This document shows positions 10,040 through 17,795 of a stretch of 64,000 nt of DNA, in pieces. Location of the stretch: the NCBI RefSeq assembly GCF_003368325.1, contig NZ_CP031467.1:2604001-2668000 (forward strand), given 5' to 3'. This DNA comes from Paraburkholderia caffeinilytica (GTDB taxonomy: Bacteria; Pseudomonadota; Gammaproteobacteria; Burkholderiales; Burkholderiaceae). The notes beneath the pieces are model-generated. The model saw only the letters and a program-made list of their open reading frames with translations, had not been told where the DNA came from and ran no database searches. The translations under genes and the position numbers were made by a program. Positions within the stretch are counted from its first letter, which is position 1, and every line of letters begins with the position of its first letter.

Positions 10040-10429
10040 ATGCCGATCTACGCTTATCGTTGCGAGTCATGCGGCTTCGGGAAGGACGTGCTTCAGAAGA
10101 TGAGCGACCCCCAGTTGACGCAGTGTCCCGAGTGCGGGAAAGACACATTCCGCAAGCAGGTGACTGCAGCCGGTTTCCAGTTGAAGGGCTCCGGCTGGTA
10201 TGTAACCGATTTCCGCGGCGGTAACGGCGGCGCGGGCGCGCCGGCCAAGTCCGACGCGAATGGCGGCTCGAATGCGAATTCGGGGGAGAACGCCGCAACC
10301 GGGAATAACGGCGCAGCGAAATCCGACACGGCTTCGGCCAACGGCACGGCCGCCGCAACGCCTTCCGCCGCCGCAACGCCCGCCGCGCCCGCCGCATCGG
10401 CGAGTTCGAGCGGTTCCGGCAGCGCCTAG
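10040..10429 (+). CDS. FmdB family zinc-ribbon protein
   Basis: A 129-residue protein with the N-terminal FmdB zinc ribbon: MPIYAYRCESCGFGKDVLQK then QCPECGKDTFRKQV (two CxxC pairs, residues about 9-36), followed by GWYVTDFRGG. The C-terminal half is low-complexity Ala/Ser/Asn/Gly. FmdB-like ribbons are annotated as putative regulators; their function is unproven. An AGGGAAAA SD precedes the ATG. It heads the group DUF502-aspS-nudB-cls, a usual Burkholderia arrangement. Confidence 0.9.
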   Translation: MPIYAYRCESCGFGKDVLQKMSDPQLTQCPECGKDTFRKQVTAAGFQLKGSGWYVTDFRGGNGGAGAPAKSDANGGSNANSGENAATGNNGAAKSDTASANGTAAATPSAAATPAAPAASASSSGSGSA

Positions 10430-10504
10430 TGGGACAGCCGCCTTTCGGGGCGGCGCACACGCCGCGCGTCGGATATCGGCTCGCGCGGCTTTCTGGCGAT
10501 ACAC

Positions 10505-11158
10505 ATGACGACGAAAAAAACGACGCTCAAATCGGTGTTCCTGACTGGCCTGCTGGTGCTGGTGCCTCTGGCCATCACACTGTGGGTGCTCGGCCTGATC
10601 ATCGGCACGATGGACCAGACGCTGTTGCTGCTGCCGACCTCATGGCAGCCGGAGCGCGTGCTGGGCTTCCGCTTGCCGGGGCTCGGCGCGGTGCTGACGC
10701 TGGCGTTCATCTTTGTCGTCGGGCTGTTGACGCAAAACTTCATCGGGCAGAAGCTCGTGAAGTGGTGGGAAGTCGTGGTTGCTCACATTCCGGTGGTCGG
10801 CCCGATCTACACCAGCGTGAAGCAGGTGTCGGACACCTTGTTGTCGAGCAGCGGCAATGCGTTTCGCAAGGCGCTCCTGATCGAGTACCCGCGCCGCGGT
10901 TCCTATACGATTGCGTTTCTGACCGGCATTCCGGGTGGCGACGTGGTCAACCACCTGAAAGAAGATTACGTCAGCGTATATGTGCCGACTACGCCGAACC
11001 CAACGTCCGGCTTCTTCCTGATGGTGCCCAAGAGCGAAGTGATCGAACTCGACATGACAGTCGACGCCGCGCTCAAGTACATCGTCTCGATGGGCGTCGT
11101 GGCGCCGTCCGCGCCTCCGGCGCTCGTGCGCCGCACGACAGTCGAGCCTCCGCTGTAA
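10505..11158 (+). CDS. DUF502 family inner-membrane protein
   Basis: A 217-residue integral membrane protein. Two transmembrane helices are clear: VFLTGLLVLVPLAITLWVLGLIIG (about 10-33) and the LPGLGAVLTLAFIFVVGLLTQNF region (about 57-80). They are followed by IPVVGPIYTSVKQVSDTL and LIEYPRRGSYTIAFLTG, both hallmarks of DUF502. The C-terminal part is soluble, with VYVPTTPNPTSGFFLMVPK. The function is unknown. It lies 75 nt after fmdB and 63 nt before aspS. Confidence 0.9.
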   Translation: MTTKKTTLKSVFLTGLLVLVPLAITLWVLGLIIGTMDQTLLLLPTSWQPERVLGFRLPGLGAVLTLAFIFVVGLLTQNFIGQKLVKWWEVVVAHIPVVGPIYTSVKQVSDTLLSSSGNAFRKALLIEYPRRGSYTIAFLTGIPGGDVVNHLKEDYVSVYVPTTPNPTSGFFLMVPKSEVIELDMTVDAALKYIVSMGVVAPSAPPALVRRTTVEPPL

Positions 11159-11221
11159 TGCCGGCGCGCAGCGTTTATCGCCGCGCGCCGTCCAACCAAT
11201 GCAAAACGAAAGACAAACATC

Positions 11222-13021
11222 ATGTCGATGAGATCTGAATACTGCGGTCTGGTGACCGAAGAACTGCTGGGCCAACCCGTCTCGCTGTGCGGTTGGGTAA
11301 GCCGCCGCCGCGACCATGGTGGCGTCATCTTCATCGACTTGCGCGACCGCGAAGGCCTCGTTCAGGTCGTCTGCGATCCGGATCGCGCGGAGATGTTCAA
11401 GACGGCCGAAGGCGTCCGCAACGAATTCTGCCTGCAGATCAAGGGCGTGGTTCGCGCCCGCCCGGAAGGCACGACGAACGCCTCGCTGAAGAGCGGCAAG
11501 ATCGAAGTGCTGTGCCACGAGCTGATCGTGCTGAACGCGTCGATCACGCCGCCGTTCCAGCTCGACGACGACAACCTGTCCGAAACCACGCGCCTGACGC
11601 ATCGTGTGCTCGACCTGCGCCGTCCGCAGATGCAGCACAACCTGCGTCTGCGTTACCGCGTCGCGATCGAAGTGCGCAAGTATCTGGACTCGCTGGGCTT
11701 CATCGACATCGAAACGCCGATGCTCACCAAGAGCACGCCGGAAGGCGCGCGCGACTACCTGGTGCCGTCACGCACCAACCCGGGCCAGTTCTTCGCGCTG
11801 CCGCAATCGCCGCAACTGTTCAAGCAGTTGCTGATGGTCGCCAACTTCGATCGCTACTATCAGATCGTCAAGTGCTTCCGCGACGAAGACCTGCGCGCCG
11901 ACCGTCAGCCGGAATTCACGCAGATCGACTGTGAAACCTCGTTCCTGTCGGAACAGGAAATCCGCGATCTGTTCGAAGCGATGATCCGTCACGTGTTCAA
12001 GGAAACGATCGGCGTCGAACTGGCCGAAAAATTCCCGGTCATGGAATATTCGGAAGCGATGCGCCGCTTCGGTTCGGACAAGCCGGACCTGCGCGTGAAG
12101 CTCGAATTCACCGACCTGACGGACGCGGTCAAAGACGTCGACTTCAAGGTGTTCAGCACGCCGGCCAACACGAAAGACGGTCGCGTCGCGGCGATTCGCG
12201 TGCCGAAGGGCGGCGAGCTCACGCGTGGCGACATCGACAGCTATACGGAATTCGTGCGCATCTATGGCGCGAAGGGCCTCGCGTGGATCAAGGTCAACGA
12301 GGTGGCGAAGGGCCGTGACGGTCTGCAAAGCCCGATCGTCAAGAACCTGCACGACGAAGCGGTCAAGGCGATCATCGAGCGCACCGGCGCGCAAGACGGC
12401 GACATTATTTTCTTCGCGGCGGATCGTGCGAAGGTGGTGAACGACAGCCTGGGCGCGCTGCGTCTGAAAATCGGCCATTCGGAATTCGGCAAGGCCAACG
12501 GTCTGGTCGAATCCGGCTGGAAGCCGCTGTGGGTGATCGACTTCCCGATGTTCGAATACGACGAGGAAGACAACCGCTACGTCGCCGCACATCACCCGTT
12601 CACGAGCCCGAAAGACGAGCACCTCGAGTATCTGGAAACGGATCCGGCGCGCTGCCTCGCCAAGGCCTACGACATGGTGCTGAACGGCTGGGAAATCGGC
12701 GGCGGCTCGGTGCGTATCCACCGTGAAGAAGTGCAGAGCAAGGTGTTCCGTGCGCTGAAGATCGGCGCGGAAGAAGCACAAGCCAAGTTCGGCTTCCTGC
12801 TCGACGCGCTGCAGTACGGCGCGCCGCCGCACGGCGGTATCGCATTCGGTCTGGACCGCATCATCACGATGATGGCCGGCGCCGATTCGATCCGCGACGT
12901 AATCGCGTTCCCGAAGACGCAACGCGCGCAGTGTCTGCTCACGCAGGCGCCGAGCGAAGTGGACGAGCGCCAGCTGCGCGAGTTGCACATCCGTCTGCGT
13001 CAGCCGGAACCGAAGGTCTAA
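11222..13021 (+). CDS. aspS: Aspartate--tRNA ligase (probably non-discriminating)
   Basis: A 599-residue class IIb aminoacyl-tRNA synthetase charging tRNA-Asp, of bacterial type with an insertion (GAD) domain. It has an N-terminal OB anticodon-binding domain (residues 1-105), motif 2 ([18 protein letters not shown], near 219-236), [13 protein letters not shown], and motif 3 ([13 protein letters not shown] near the C-terminus). In the OB domain it reads [10 protein letters not shown], with His where discriminating enzymes such as that of E. coli have Leu. This fits a non-discriminating enzyme that also makes Asp-tRNA-Asn. ATG 11222 is used; ATG 11228 is possible. Confidence 0.96.
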   Translation: MSMRSEYCGLVTEELLGQPVSLCGWVSRRRDHGGVIFIDLRDREGLVQVVCDPDRAEMFKTAEGVRNEFCLQIKGVVRARPEGTTNASLKSGKIEVLCHELIVLNASITPPFQLDDDNLSETTRLTHRVLDLRRPQMQHNLRLRYRVAIEVRKYLDSLGFIDIETPMLTKSTPEGARDYLVPSRTNPGQFFALPQSPQLFKQLLMVANFDRYYQIVKCFRDEDLRADRQPEFTQIDCETSFLSEQEIRDLFEAMIRHVFKETIGVELAEKFPVMEYSEAMRRFGSDKPDLRVKLEFTDLTDAVKDVDFKVFSTPANTKDGRVAAIRVPKGGELTRGDIDSYTEFVRIYGAKGLAWIKVNEVAKGRDGLQSPIVKNLHDEAVKAIIERTGAQDGDIIFFAADRAKVVNDSLGALRLKIGHSEFGKANGLVESGWKPLWVIDFPMFEYDEEDNRYVAAHHPFTSPKDEHLEYLETDPARCLAKAYDMVLNGWEIGGGSVRIHREEVQSKVFRALKIGAEEAQAKFGFLLDALQYGAPPHGGIAFGLDRIITMMAGADSIRDVIAFPKTQRAQCLLTQAPSEVDERQLRELHIRLRQPEPKV

Positions 13022-13078
13022 GCCGGGCGAACGCCGGCTGGCTGAAAACCGGCAGCCGGCGTTACGCAGAGAAGCAAA

Positions 13079-13112
13079 CGAAAAAGGCGCGCGTGCGCCT
13101 TTTTCGTTTTTT
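13079..13112 (+). terminator. Rho-independent terminator after aspS
   Basis: A perfect 12-bp stem CGAAAAAGGCGC / GCGCCTTTTTCG (13079-13090 and 13095-13106) with a GCGT loop is followed by six T residues. A second GC-rich hairpin without a T-run (AACGCCGGCTG at 13030-13040 with CAGCCGGCGTT at 13053-13063) lies between it and the aspS stop. Confidence 0.9.
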
Positions 13113-13200
13113 GCGTTACAGTCGCAGCAACCGGTCTCGACCGCTTATTCGACCACTCGCCGACATGTACCGCGCAAGCGTTGCGCCCAGTTTTTACGCC

Positions 13201-13701
13201 ATGCCGAAACCGCCGAAGATCCCGCAATCCGTACTTGTCGTCATCCATACGCCCGCGCTCGACGTGCTGTTGATCCGGCGTGCCGATCACGCGGATTTCT
13301 GGCAATCGGTGACCGGCTCGAAAGACCGGCTCGACGAACCGCTTGCCGAAACCGCGGCGCGTGAAGTGGCGGAAGAAACCGGCATCATGATCGGCGGCAG
13401 GCTGGTGCCGCCTAGCGCGCTGTTCGACTGGCGGTACTCGATCGAATACGAGATTTACCCCCAGTTCCGGCATCGCTACGCCGAGGGCGTGATCCACAAC
13501 ACCGAGCATTGGTTCAGCCTGGAAGTGCCCGAGCAGCTCGAGGTGACGCTCGCGCCGCGCGAGCACACCGCGTTTCTGTGGCTGCCCTATGAAGAGGCGG
13601 CCTCGCGCTGCTTTTCGTCGTCGAATGCCGACGCGATCCTGCAATTGCCGAAACGGCTCGCCGGGCGCCTGAATGGCCGGCCCGAGGAGCGTGCCCGGTG
13701 A
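13201..13701 (+). CDS. nudB: Dihydroneopterin triphosphate diphosphatase (Nudix)
   Basis: A 166-residue Nudix hydrolase that removes pyrophosphate from dihydroneopterin triphosphate in folate synthesis. It starts PKPPKIPQSVLVVIHT and has a Nudix box GSKDRLDEPLAETAAREVAEETGI, read as Gx5E (SKDRL around the box) and REVAEETG. ALFDWRYSIEYEIYP and HRYAEGVIHNTEHWFSL match NudB. ATG 13201 fits the family N-terminus; an in-frame ATG at 13165 would add 12 residues, and neither has a strong SD. It follows aspS across a terminator and overlaps the next gene by 4 nt. Confidence 0.88.
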   Translation: MPKPPKIPQSVLVVIHTPALDVLLIRRADHADFWQSVTGSKDRLDEPLAETAAREVAEETGIMIGGRLVPPSALFDWRYSIEYEIYPQFRHRYAEGVIHNTEHWFSLEVPEQLEVTLAPREHTAFLWLPYEEAASRCFSSSNADAILQLPKRLAGRLNGRPEERAR

Positions 13702-14957
13702 GCGTCGGCGGCGCGCGCCGTTTCGCGCGACTCCGGCAAGCGCTGCTCGGTCGCCGCTATTGGCAGCGCTACCGCTTCACCAGCGGCAACGAGGTCAAGC
13801 TGTTGCGTTCCGGCGACGAGTACTTCGCCGCGCTGATCGAACGCATCGACGCGGCGCAGAGCGACGTGGTTCTCGAAACCTATATCTTCTGTGACGACAG
13901 CGCGGGTCGGGCTGTCAGCACGGCCTTGCTGCGTGCAGCCTCGCGCGGCGTGAAGGTGCGGGTGATTACCGACGGCATCGGCACCGAGCGCCTGCCGATG
14001 TTCAACGAATGGCTGCTCGCCGGCGTCGACCATCGTATCTACAACCCGCATCTGTTCGGGCGTTTCGGCTTCTCGCGCACGCACCGCAAGATCGCGGTGG
14101 TGGACGATCAGTTCGGCTACTGCGGCGGCATCAACGTCGTCGACGACTACGAGAACAACGGCGAGAAGCTGCCTTACCGGCGCTGGGATTTCGCGGCGGA
14201 GCTGCACGGGCCGGTGGTCGCCGATATCCGCCAGGCGTTCGAGGTGCAGTGGCGGCGCATTCGCCTTGGGCATCGGCCACTGGATTCGCTTGGGCCCGAT
14301 CTCGGGCCGAAGACCATGGCGTCGCTCGGCACCCTGCGCCGCCGGCGCCGCAACCGCAATGAGACGTTGTGGGCCGGCGGTCAGCCATGCGTGGCTTTCG
14401 TCGCACGCGACAACCTGATCAACCGGCGCGCCATCGAAAAGGCTTACCTGACCGCGATCGGCCAGGCCCGCAGCGAGGTGCTGCTGGCTAACCCGTACTT
14501 CATGCCGGGCCGCAAGCTGCGGCGCGCGCTGGTGTTCGCGGCGCGGCGCGGCGTCGACGTGAAGCTCATCATCGGGCGCAAGGAGTTCAAGGCGCTCGAT
14601 TACGCGGTGCCGTTCCTGTATCGCGCGCTGCTCAAAGCCGGCGTGCAGATCGCCGAGTACGAGAAAACCATGCTGCATGGCAAGGTCGCGGTGGTGGATT
14701 CGAACTGGGGGACGGTCGGGTCGTCGAACCTCGACGCATTGAGTCTGATGCTCAATAACGAAGCCAATGTGGTGCTGGTGAACGACCCGTCGATCGGCGC
14801 GCTGCGCGAAGCGATCCTCACCGCCTTCAAGGATTCGCGCCGGATCGACGAAGCCCGCTACGAGGCCCGCCCCGCGGGCGAGCGCGCGCTCAACTGGTTT
14901 GCCTACACGACCTATCGGGCCTTGATGAAGCTATTGACGGTGGGTGGCTACGACTAG
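13698..14957 (+). CDS. clsB: Phospholipase D family cardiolipin synthase (ClsB-like)
   Basis: A 419-residue phospholipase-D superfamily enzyme with two HKD motifs: RTHRKIAVVDDQFGYCGG (about residues 129-146) and MLHGKVAVVDSNWGTVGSSN (about 322-341). It probably condenses phosphatidylglycerol into cardiolipin. There is no long N-terminal membrane pair as in ClsA; the start is GSKNE-like (FTSGNEVKLLRSGDEYFAAL), so it resembles ClsB. It starts with GTG in the overlap GTGA with the nudB stop, indicating translational coupling. Confidence 0.88.
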   Translation: MSVGGARRFARLRQALLGRRYWQRYRFTSGNEVKLLRSGDEYFAALIERIDAAQSDVVLETYIFCDDSAGRAVSTALLRAASRGVKVRVITDGIGTERLPMFNEWLLAGVDHRIYNPHLFGRFGFSRTHRKIAVVDDQFGYCGGINVVDDYENNGEKLPYRRWDFAAELHGPVVADIRQAFEVQWRRIRLGHRPLDSLGPDLGPKTMASLGTLRRRRRNRNETLWAGGQPCVAFVARDNLINRRAIEKAYLTAIGQARSEVLLANPYFMPGRKLRRALVFAARRGVDVKLIIGRKEFKALDYAVPFLYRALLKAGVQIAEYEKTMLHGKVAVVDSNWGTVGSSNLDALSLMLNNEANVVLVNDPSIGALREAILTAFKDSRRIDEARYEARPAGERALNWFAYTTYRALMKLLTVGGYD

Positions 14958-15079
14958 CGCTTCCCCCTCTCTCACATAAGCGCAAGGGCGCGGTGTCAAT
15001 GAATGGAAACAGGAGAAGGCAAACGCCTCTAAAAAATCTCCTTCCTCTGATTGACGGATGCCGCAGAATTGAAGCCAGG

Positions 15080-15097
15080 TTAGAAACCGGTTTCTAA
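15080..15097. promoter_or_regulatory. Perfect 18-bp palindrome, candidate TetR/PsrA-type operator
   Basis: TTAGAAACCGGTTTCTAA is a perfect palindrome. Its core GAAAC-CG-GTTTC has the form reported for the fatty-acid regulator PsrA of Pseudomonas ([GC]AAAC, 2-4 nt, GTTT[GC]). It lies about 90 nt before the TetR-family gene and next to a candidate -35 at 15106 (TTGTTT) with an AATAAT -10 near 15129. Autorepression by the downstream regulator is inferred. Confidence 0.55.
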
Positions 15098-15105
15098 TAA
15101 AGTCC

Positions 15106-15134
15106 TTGTTTCGCGGACGGCGGCACTCAATAAT
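15106..15134 (+). promoter_or_regulatory. Candidate promoter of the tetR-family gene
   Basis: TTGTTT (15106-15111) and AATAAT (15129-15134) are separated by 17 nt in a locally AT-rich stretch, 8 nt downstream of the 18-bp palindrome. Confidence 0.4.
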
Positions 15135-15183
15135 AGTACGGCCGTTCGATTTTCTTTCGGTCACATTAGAACGGTAAAAAGCT

Positions 15184-15783
15184 ATGCGAAAAGGCGAACA
15201 AACACGAGCCGCGATTCTCGAAGCAGCACTCGATCTGGCAAGCCGCGACGGACTGGAAGGTCTGACGATTGGGTTGCTGGCCGAGCGCATGCAGATGAGC
15301 AAAAGCGGTGTGTTCGCGCATTTCGGGTCGCGCGAGGACTTGCAGGTCGAGGTCGTACGCGAATACCACCGTCGTTTCGAAGACGAGGTGTTTTTCCCGA
15401 GTTTGCGTGAGCCTCGTGGATTGCCACGCTTGCGCGCGATGATTTCCCGCTGGATCGAGAAACGCATCCAGGAAGTCACCACGGGGTGCATCTACATCAG
15501 CGGCGCCGTCGAGTACGACGACCGCGGGGACAACCCGGTGCGTGAGCAACTGGTGTCGAGCGTGACGATGTGGCGTGCGGCGCTCACGCGGGCAATTTCG
15601 CAGGCGATGGAAGAAGGGCATCTGCGCGCGGATACCGATCCGCAGCTGATGCTGTTCGAACTGTACAGCTTCACGCTCGGCCTGCATCACGACGCGCGCT
15701 TCCTGCACTTGCCGGACGCAGTGCGTCTTACGTGGGCCGCGTTGGAAAAATTGATTGTTTCGTATCAGAGCGAAAGCCGTTAG
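15184..15783 (+). CDS. TetR/AcrR family transcriptional regulator
   Basis: A 199-residue TetR-family repressor. The N-terminal HTH reads KGEQTRAAILEAALDLASRDGLEGLTIG, then LLAERMQMSKSGVFAHFGSRE (about residues 3-52), a classical TetR DNA-binding domain. The C-terminal domain is a ligand pocket with LVSSVTMWRAALTRAISQAMEEGHL. It precedes an acyl-CoA dehydrogenase, 3-hydroxyacyl-CoA dehydrogenase and thiolase on the same strand, so an acyl-CoA or fatty-acid ligand is plausible by context. Only a weak A-rich region precedes the ATG. Confidence 0.9.
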   Translation: MRKGEQTRAAILEAALDLASRDGLEGLTIGLLAERMQMSKSGVFAHFGSREDLQVEVVREYHRRFEDEVFFPSLREPRGLPRLRAMISRWIEKRIQEVTTGCIYISGAVEYDDRGDNPVREQLVSSVTMWRAALTRAISQAMEEGHLRADTDPQLMLFELYSFTLGLHHDARFLHLPDAVRLTWAALEKLIVSYQSESR

Positions 15784-15883
15784 CAGAACCGCCGAACTTC
15801 AAGCAGATTCAGCGGCGCTGAAAGATCCGATCCACGGACTCAGCTAACAGCCTGGCTCCTTGTCAAACTTGGGAGAGAGAGTC

Positions 15884-17671
15884 ATGGGACAGTACGCCGC
15901 GCCGCTGCGCGACATGCAATTCGTGTTGCACGAGCTGCTTAACGTCGAAGCCGAGATCAAGCAGATGCCGAAGCACGCGGATCTCGATGCGGACACGATC
16001 AATGCCGTGCTCGAAGAGGCCGGCAAGTTCTGCTCCGAAGTGCTGTTCCCGCTCAATCACAGCGGCGACCAGGAAGGCTGCACGTACGTCGGCGACGGCG
16101 TCGTGACCACGCCGAAGGGCTTCAAGGAAGCCTATAAGCAATATGTGGAAGCCGGCTGGCCGGCACTCGGCTGCGATCCGGACTACGGCGGCCAGGGCCT
16201 GCCCGCGTTCGTGAACAACGCGCTGTATGAAATGCTGAATTCGGCGAACCAGGCGTGGACCATGTACCCGGGTCTGTCGCACGGCGCGTACGAATGTCTG
16301 CATGCGCACGGCACGCCGGAGCTGCAGCAACGTTATCTGCCGAAGCTGGTCGCGGGCGTCTGGACCGGCACGATGTGTCTGACCGAACCGCATTGCGGCA
16401 CCGACCTCGGCATCCTGCGCACCAAGGCAGAACCGAACAGCGACGGCTCGTACGCGATCAGCGGCACGAAGATTTTCATCTCCAGCGGCGAACACGATCT
16501 CGCCGAGAACATCGTTCACCTGGTGCTTGCGCGTCTGCCGGATGCGCCGAAGGGCACCAAGGGTATTTCGCTCTTCATCGTGCCGAAATTCATCCCGAAC
16601 GAAGCGGGCGAACCGGGCGAGCGCAACGGCGTGAAGTGCGGCTCCATCGAGCACAAGATGGGCATTCACGGCAACGCAACCTGCGTGATCAATCTCGACA
16701 ACGCGAAGGGCTGGCTGGTCGGCGAGCCGAACAAGGGCTTGAATGCGATGTTCGTGATGATGAACGCCGCGCGCCTGGGTGTCGGCATGCAGAGCCTGGG
16801 CCTGACCGAAATCGGCTATCAGAACTCGCTGGTGTACGCGAAAGAGCGTCTGCAAATGCGCTCGCTGACCGGTCCGAAGGCGCCGGAAAAAGCCGCTGAC
16901 CCGATCATCGTGCATCCGGATGTGCGCCGCATGCTGCTCACGCAAAAAGCCTATGCCGAAGGAGCGCGCGCGTTCTCGTACTGGTCCGCGCTGCACATCG
17001 ACAAGGAACTGTCGCACGCCGACGAATCGGTGCGCAAGGAAGCGGCGGATCTGGTCGCGCTGCTCACGCCGATCCTGAAGGCATTCCTTTCGGACAACGC
17101 GTTCGAAAGCACCAACCACGCCATGCAGATCTACGGCGGCCACGGCTTCATCGCCGAGTGGGGCATGGAGCAATACGTGCGCGACGCGCGGATCAACATG
17201 ATCTACGAAGGCACCAACGCGATTCAGGCGCTCGACCTGCTCGGCCGCAAGATTCTTGGCGACATGGGCGCGAAGATGAAGAAGTTCGGCAAGCTGGTGT
17301 CGGACTTCGTCGAAGCCGAAGGCGTGAAGCCGGAAATGCAGGAGTTCATCAACCCGCTCGCCGACATCGGTGACAAGGTGCAGAAGCTGACGATGGAAAT
17401 CGGCATGAAGGCGATGCAGAACCCGGACGAAGTCGGCGCTGCCGCCGTGCCGTATCTGCGCACCGTCGGCCATCTGGTGTTCTCGTACTTCTGGGCGCGC
17501 ATGGCACGTATCGCGCTGGACAACGAAGCATCGGGCGATCCGTTCTACAAGGCCAAGCTCGCGACTGCACGCTTCTACTTCGCGAAGCTGCTGCCGGAAA
17601 CGGCCATGACGATTCGCCAGGCACGCGCCGGTTCGAAATCGATGATGGACGTCGAAGAGTCGCTGTTCTAA
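15884..17671 (+). CDS. Acyl-CoA dehydrogenase (FadE-type, long form)
   Basis: A 595-residue FAD acyl-CoA dehydrogenase for the first beta-oxidation step. Motifs are MCLTEPHCGTDLGILRTKA (FAD/substrate signature, about 166-184), GTKIFISSGEHDL, MGIHGNATCVINLDNAKGWLVGEP, YGGHGFIAEWGMEQYVRDARI and IYEGTNAIQALDLLGRK (the glycine-rich signature with the catalytic-base region). It is longer than the 380-residue family and has an extra C-terminal domain, as in other 590-600-residue members. The start at 15884 follows SD GGGAGAGAG. An upstream extension from 15860 is unlikely. It forms an operon-like group with the next two genes. Confidence 0.93.
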   Translation: MGQYAAPLRDMQFVLHELLNVEAEIKQMPKHADLDADTINAVLEEAGKFCSEVLFPLNHSGDQEGCTYVGDGVVTTPKGFKEAYKQYVEAGWPALGCDPDYGGQGLPAFVNNALYEMLNSANQAWTMYPGLSHGAYECLHAHGTPELQQRYLPKLVAGVWTGTMCLTEPHCGTDLGILRTKAEPNSDGSYAISGTKIFISSGEHDLAENIVHLVLARLPDAPKGTKGISLFIVPKFIPNEAGEPGERNGVKCGSIEHKMGIHGNATCVINLDNAKGWLVGEPNKGLNAMFVMMNAARLGVGMQSLGLTEIGYQNSLVYAKERLQMRSLTGPKAPEKAADPIIVHPDVRRMLLTQKAYAEGARAFSYWSALHIDKELSHADESVRKEAADLVALLTPILKAFLSDNAFESTNHAMQIYGGHGFIAEWGMEQYVRDARINMIYEGTNAIQALDLLGRKILGDMGAKMKKFGKLVSDFVEAEGVKPEMQEFINPLADIGDKVQKLTMEIGMKAMQNPDEVGAAAVPYLRTVGHLVFSYFWARMARIALDNEASGDPFYKAKLATARFYFAKLLPETAMTIRQARAGSKSMMDVEESLF

Positions 17672-17795
17672 GGCACGCACTTCTCGGCAAGCGCCACGCC
17701 CTCAAGCGGCGTGGCGCCTTCCACCGCCACAAGCCACACATCGCGAAACATAAGAGACACCTTCGCGACACCGCATAACTCCCCGGAGGAACGAC

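Noticed and set aside
13030..13063. Candidate second terminator after aspS
   Set aside because: The hairpin is GC-rich but has no T-run; it is more likely an accessory stem near the true terminator at 13079-13112.
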